Assembly (NCBI GenBank): GCA_036479015.1 | Contig: JAZGFB010000042.1 | Location: forward strand, 1 to 51,956 | DNA length: 51,956 bases | Source of the DNA: NVTR01 sp036479015 | Lineage (GTDB): Bacteria > Pseudomonadota > Alphaproteobacteria > Rhodobacterales > Rhodobacteraceae | Reading direction: 5' to 3' | Shown here: positions 50,401-51,956 of the stretch, in pieces | Position numbering within the stretch: position 1 is the first letter of the stretch | How the letters are laid out: the number at the start of each line of letters is the position of its first letter | Translations under genes and position numbers: made by a program | The notes under the pieces: model-generated | What the model saw: the letters and a program-made list of their open reading frames with translations, nothing else | What the model was told of the DNA's origin: nothing | Databases searched by the model: none

Positions 50401-50440
50401 GCCGGAGCCTCCGGCGGGGATATTTTTGAAAAGAAGAAGT
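50401..50440 (+). repeat. Dispersed terminator-like element inside the AAA+ cluster
   Basis: GCCGGA-GCC-TCCGGC (50401-50415) forms a short stem, followed by GGGGATATTTTTGAAAAGAA and GAAG. It is the fourth copy of the element seen at 10061, 19463 and 35979, and the closest to its usual form. It separates the 383-aa gene from the ATPase gene and may let part of the transcripts stop before the ATPase. Confidence 0.6.
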
Positions 50441-50455
50441 TGTAAGGGTATTTAG

Positions 50456-51956
50456 ATGAACATTCCGGTTGATCAGATGGAGCTTCGTGAGGAAGAGATC
50501 GTCAAACATTACGCGGCGGCGGCGGCGATGCTAAAGGGCGTTGATCATACGCCACGGGTGGCGAAAGCGCGGGATGTTTCTAAGGCTGCTAAGTCGCCTG
50601 GTATCGCCCGCACGCGGCGGTTTCGGTCAACCACACCGGGTTTGGCGGGGCGATCGACGGCGCGGCCAGAAGGCGTGCGGCTGATTGATCGGATTGAGGC
50701 GTCTGACGGCGATGATCCATTGGTATCCCCGGTGCAGGCGACCGTGGTGCAGGCGTTGCGCCGGGCGTTAGCGATAGGGCTGGCTGTGGGCGAAGGGTAT
50801 GCCGAGCAGACCGGGTTGGCGGAGTTGAAGCGCGAGAACCTTGAGGGGCGGTTGGCCAAGGGGAAAACGGCGGAATTTTCGGAATTGCTGGCAGGGGAAG
50901 CGTTGGCCGGGATGTACACGTTTGCCAATGCGCTGGCGTTTTTACTGGCGTCTTCTGGCAGTGAGGTTTCGGTTGAAATTGGTGGGGTTGAGGAGGTTCT
51001 GACGGATAACCTGCAACTGGCCTTGCATGGCTGTTTGTGGGAGTTGGATCAGGAATTGGAAAGCTTTGCCAGTAATGAGGCGCGGTTGGTGGCCACAGCA
51101 CTGGCCTATGCTGAGCAACTGATGGACAAGGTGGCGTTGCGGGCCACGGATGCACCGCGGTTGGGGGCGTTTTCTGGCGCGCGGTATCATGTAGAGGCGG
51201 ATGATCTGACCATTGCCGGGTTCACACCTACACGGCGGGGCAAGACTGGTTCTTTGATCATGAGCTTTAAAAAGCCAGAGCAGGTGGTGGGCAACCACAT
51301 CGCCAAATATCAGGCGATGAAGCTGTCCAAGATGCTGATGGCATACGATTTTGAGCGTAAGCTGAACCCGTTTGCCGAGATGGGCGGATTTATCTTTACC
51401 TTCATGGGCGACGGGTTGCCCGGCACCGGCAAGACGCTGATGATCCAGATGATGGCGGGGATGATCAATGATTACTGCAAAGTCGCGGACTATCCGTTCC
51501 GGTATCAGAACTTTTCCATTGACCAGATCGACAGTTATCAGGGCAAATCCGGGCAGAATGCCAAGGGGTTTATCACGTCAGTGATGGACCCGAATGTGAT
51601 CGGGTTTGGCACGATTGATGACATTGATCAGGTCGCTGGGAAACGCGGCGATCGGCAAAGCTCGGCCGGGCAACAGGAAGTCACGGCGGTACTGATGGAG
51701 GCGTTCGCCGGGGCCAATACGGTGGTGCGTGGCAATTGCACGTTTGGGATGTTTTCCAATTACCCTGAGAATGTTGATGACGCTTTGCGCCAGCGGGCGG
51801 GGGCGCGGTTTTTGGTGGATGGTCCGCAGACGCGCGAGGATTATATCGACATCCTGCACCTGCTGCTGGGCAAGAACCACGACATCGCGCTGGGGGACCA
51901 TGAGCTGTTCGCCGCGCAGGAGATTAAGAAGGCGGTTGCCGCATCATTTGACGGTT
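50456..51956 (+). CDS. AAA+ ATPase, partial (runs off the window)
   Basis: At least 500 residues with no stop before the window edge. Residues 1-300 are an uncharacterised N-terminal region: a basic segment at about 40-70 (ARTRRFRSTTPGLAGRST) and a helical part with QATVVQALRRALAIGLAVGE and ELLAGEALAGMYTFANALAF. The AAA+ module starts near 290. Walker A is GLPGTGKT (320-327), Walker B-like FGTIDDIDQV (Asp389/Asp391), sensor 1 FGMFSNYPENVDDAL and arginine-finger-like RQRAGARF. The Walker B ends in D-D-I-D instead of D-E, so the catalytic acid is Asp. Start from the ATG at 50456, which has a weak ribosome binding site. Confidence 0.85.
   Translation, partial: MNIPVDQMELREEEIVKHYAAAAAMLKGVDHTPRVAKARDVSKAAKSPGIARTRRFRSTTPGLAGRSTARPEGVRLIDRIEASDGDDPLVSPVQATVVQALRRALAIGLAVGEGYAEQTGLAELKRENLEGRLAKGKTAEFSELLAGEALAGMYTFANALAFLLASSGSEVSVEIGGVEEVLTDNLQLALHGCLWELDQELESFASNEARLVATALAYAEQLMDKVALRATDAPRLGAFSGARYHVEADDLTIAGFTPTRRGKTGSLIMSFKKPEQVVGNHIAKYQAMKLSKMLMAYDFERKLNPFAEMGGFIFTFMGDGLPGTGKTLMIQMMAGMINDYCKVADYPFRYQNFSIDQIDSYQGKSGQNAKGFITSVMDPNVIGFGTIDDIDQVAGKRGDRQSSAGQQEVTAVLMEAFAGANTVVRGNCTFGMFSNYPENVDDALRQRAGARFLVDGPQTREDYIDILHLLLGKNHDIALGDHELFAAQEIKKAVAASFDG

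Noticed and set aside
1..51956. tRNA genes and CRISPR arrays
   Set aside because: No cloverleaf with a T-loop GTTCRA box in the right context and no regularly spaced direct repeats were seen while reading the window; a covariance-model scan would settle the tRNA point.

Overview
The window reads as chromosome of an alphaproteobacterium, most likely Rhodobacterales (Roseobacter group). Supporting signs are the ffh / rpsP / rimM / trmD / rplS / rpmE gene order, a separate F0 ATP-synthase operon with both b and b' subunits, a CHCC zinc-finger gene beside polA, several protein families that I associate with this order, and a dispersed GC-rich element ending in a GGGGATATTT-like block that is typical of its intergenic regions. 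Base composition is moderately GC-rich by eye. No rRNA, tRNA or CRISPR array was recognised.

Layout. 1-128: the end of a probable IS3-family element with a frameshifted orfA. 164-841: an alpha/beta hydrolase. 958-6679 (minus strand): a tightly packed translation and protein-targeting operon, transcribed ffh > GNAT acetyltransferase > chorismate mutase > rpsP > bluB > 48-aa membrane peptide > rimM > 45-aa peptide > trmD > rplS > rpmE > terminator. The two small ORFs sit in the operon with ATGA stop/start overlaps. 6945-8533: CDGSH iron-sulfur protein and DoxX-like membrane protein, divergent from a LysR regulator. 8599-10458: an accessory patch with a decayed HNH-type gene, a GntR/FCD regulator, an orphan repeat and a truncated nucleotidyltransferase-like gene abutting arsR. 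11000-13624: atpI-atpB-atpE-atpF'-atpF. 14018-19461: DEAD-box helicase, FadR-type regulator, OmpA-like lipoprotein, AraC/MGMT DNA-repair fusion, nth and a PfkB (adenosine kinase-like) kinase.

19577-22105 is a divergent pair: a carbohydrate-type sulfotransferase and a GT14-like glycosyltransferase with an extra C-terminal domain. Then come a HIT protein, a zinc-finger protein and polA (22114-25581), a second OmpA-like lipoprotein, and DUF1285 divergent from a MoxR-DUF58-DUF4159-amidotransferase-like cluster (26686-34050). glcDEF (34524-38474) encodes glycolate oxidase. 38525-40180 carries two tandem secreted trypsin-like proteases that share a C-terminal tail motif. Hsp20, a DUF3857/transglutaminase protein, a VWA membrane protein coupled to an ECF sigma factor, gabD and an arylformamidase-like hydrolase follow.

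The window ends in a four-gene plus-strand cluster (47971 to beyond 51956): a long coiled-coil protein, a 68-aa two-helix membrane protein, a 383-aa protein that I cannot place, and an AAA+ ATPase that runs off the edge. The genes overlap or are closely spaced, so they probably act together. This is the best candidate here for an undescribed system. The second is the glycosyltransferase/sulfotransferase pair.
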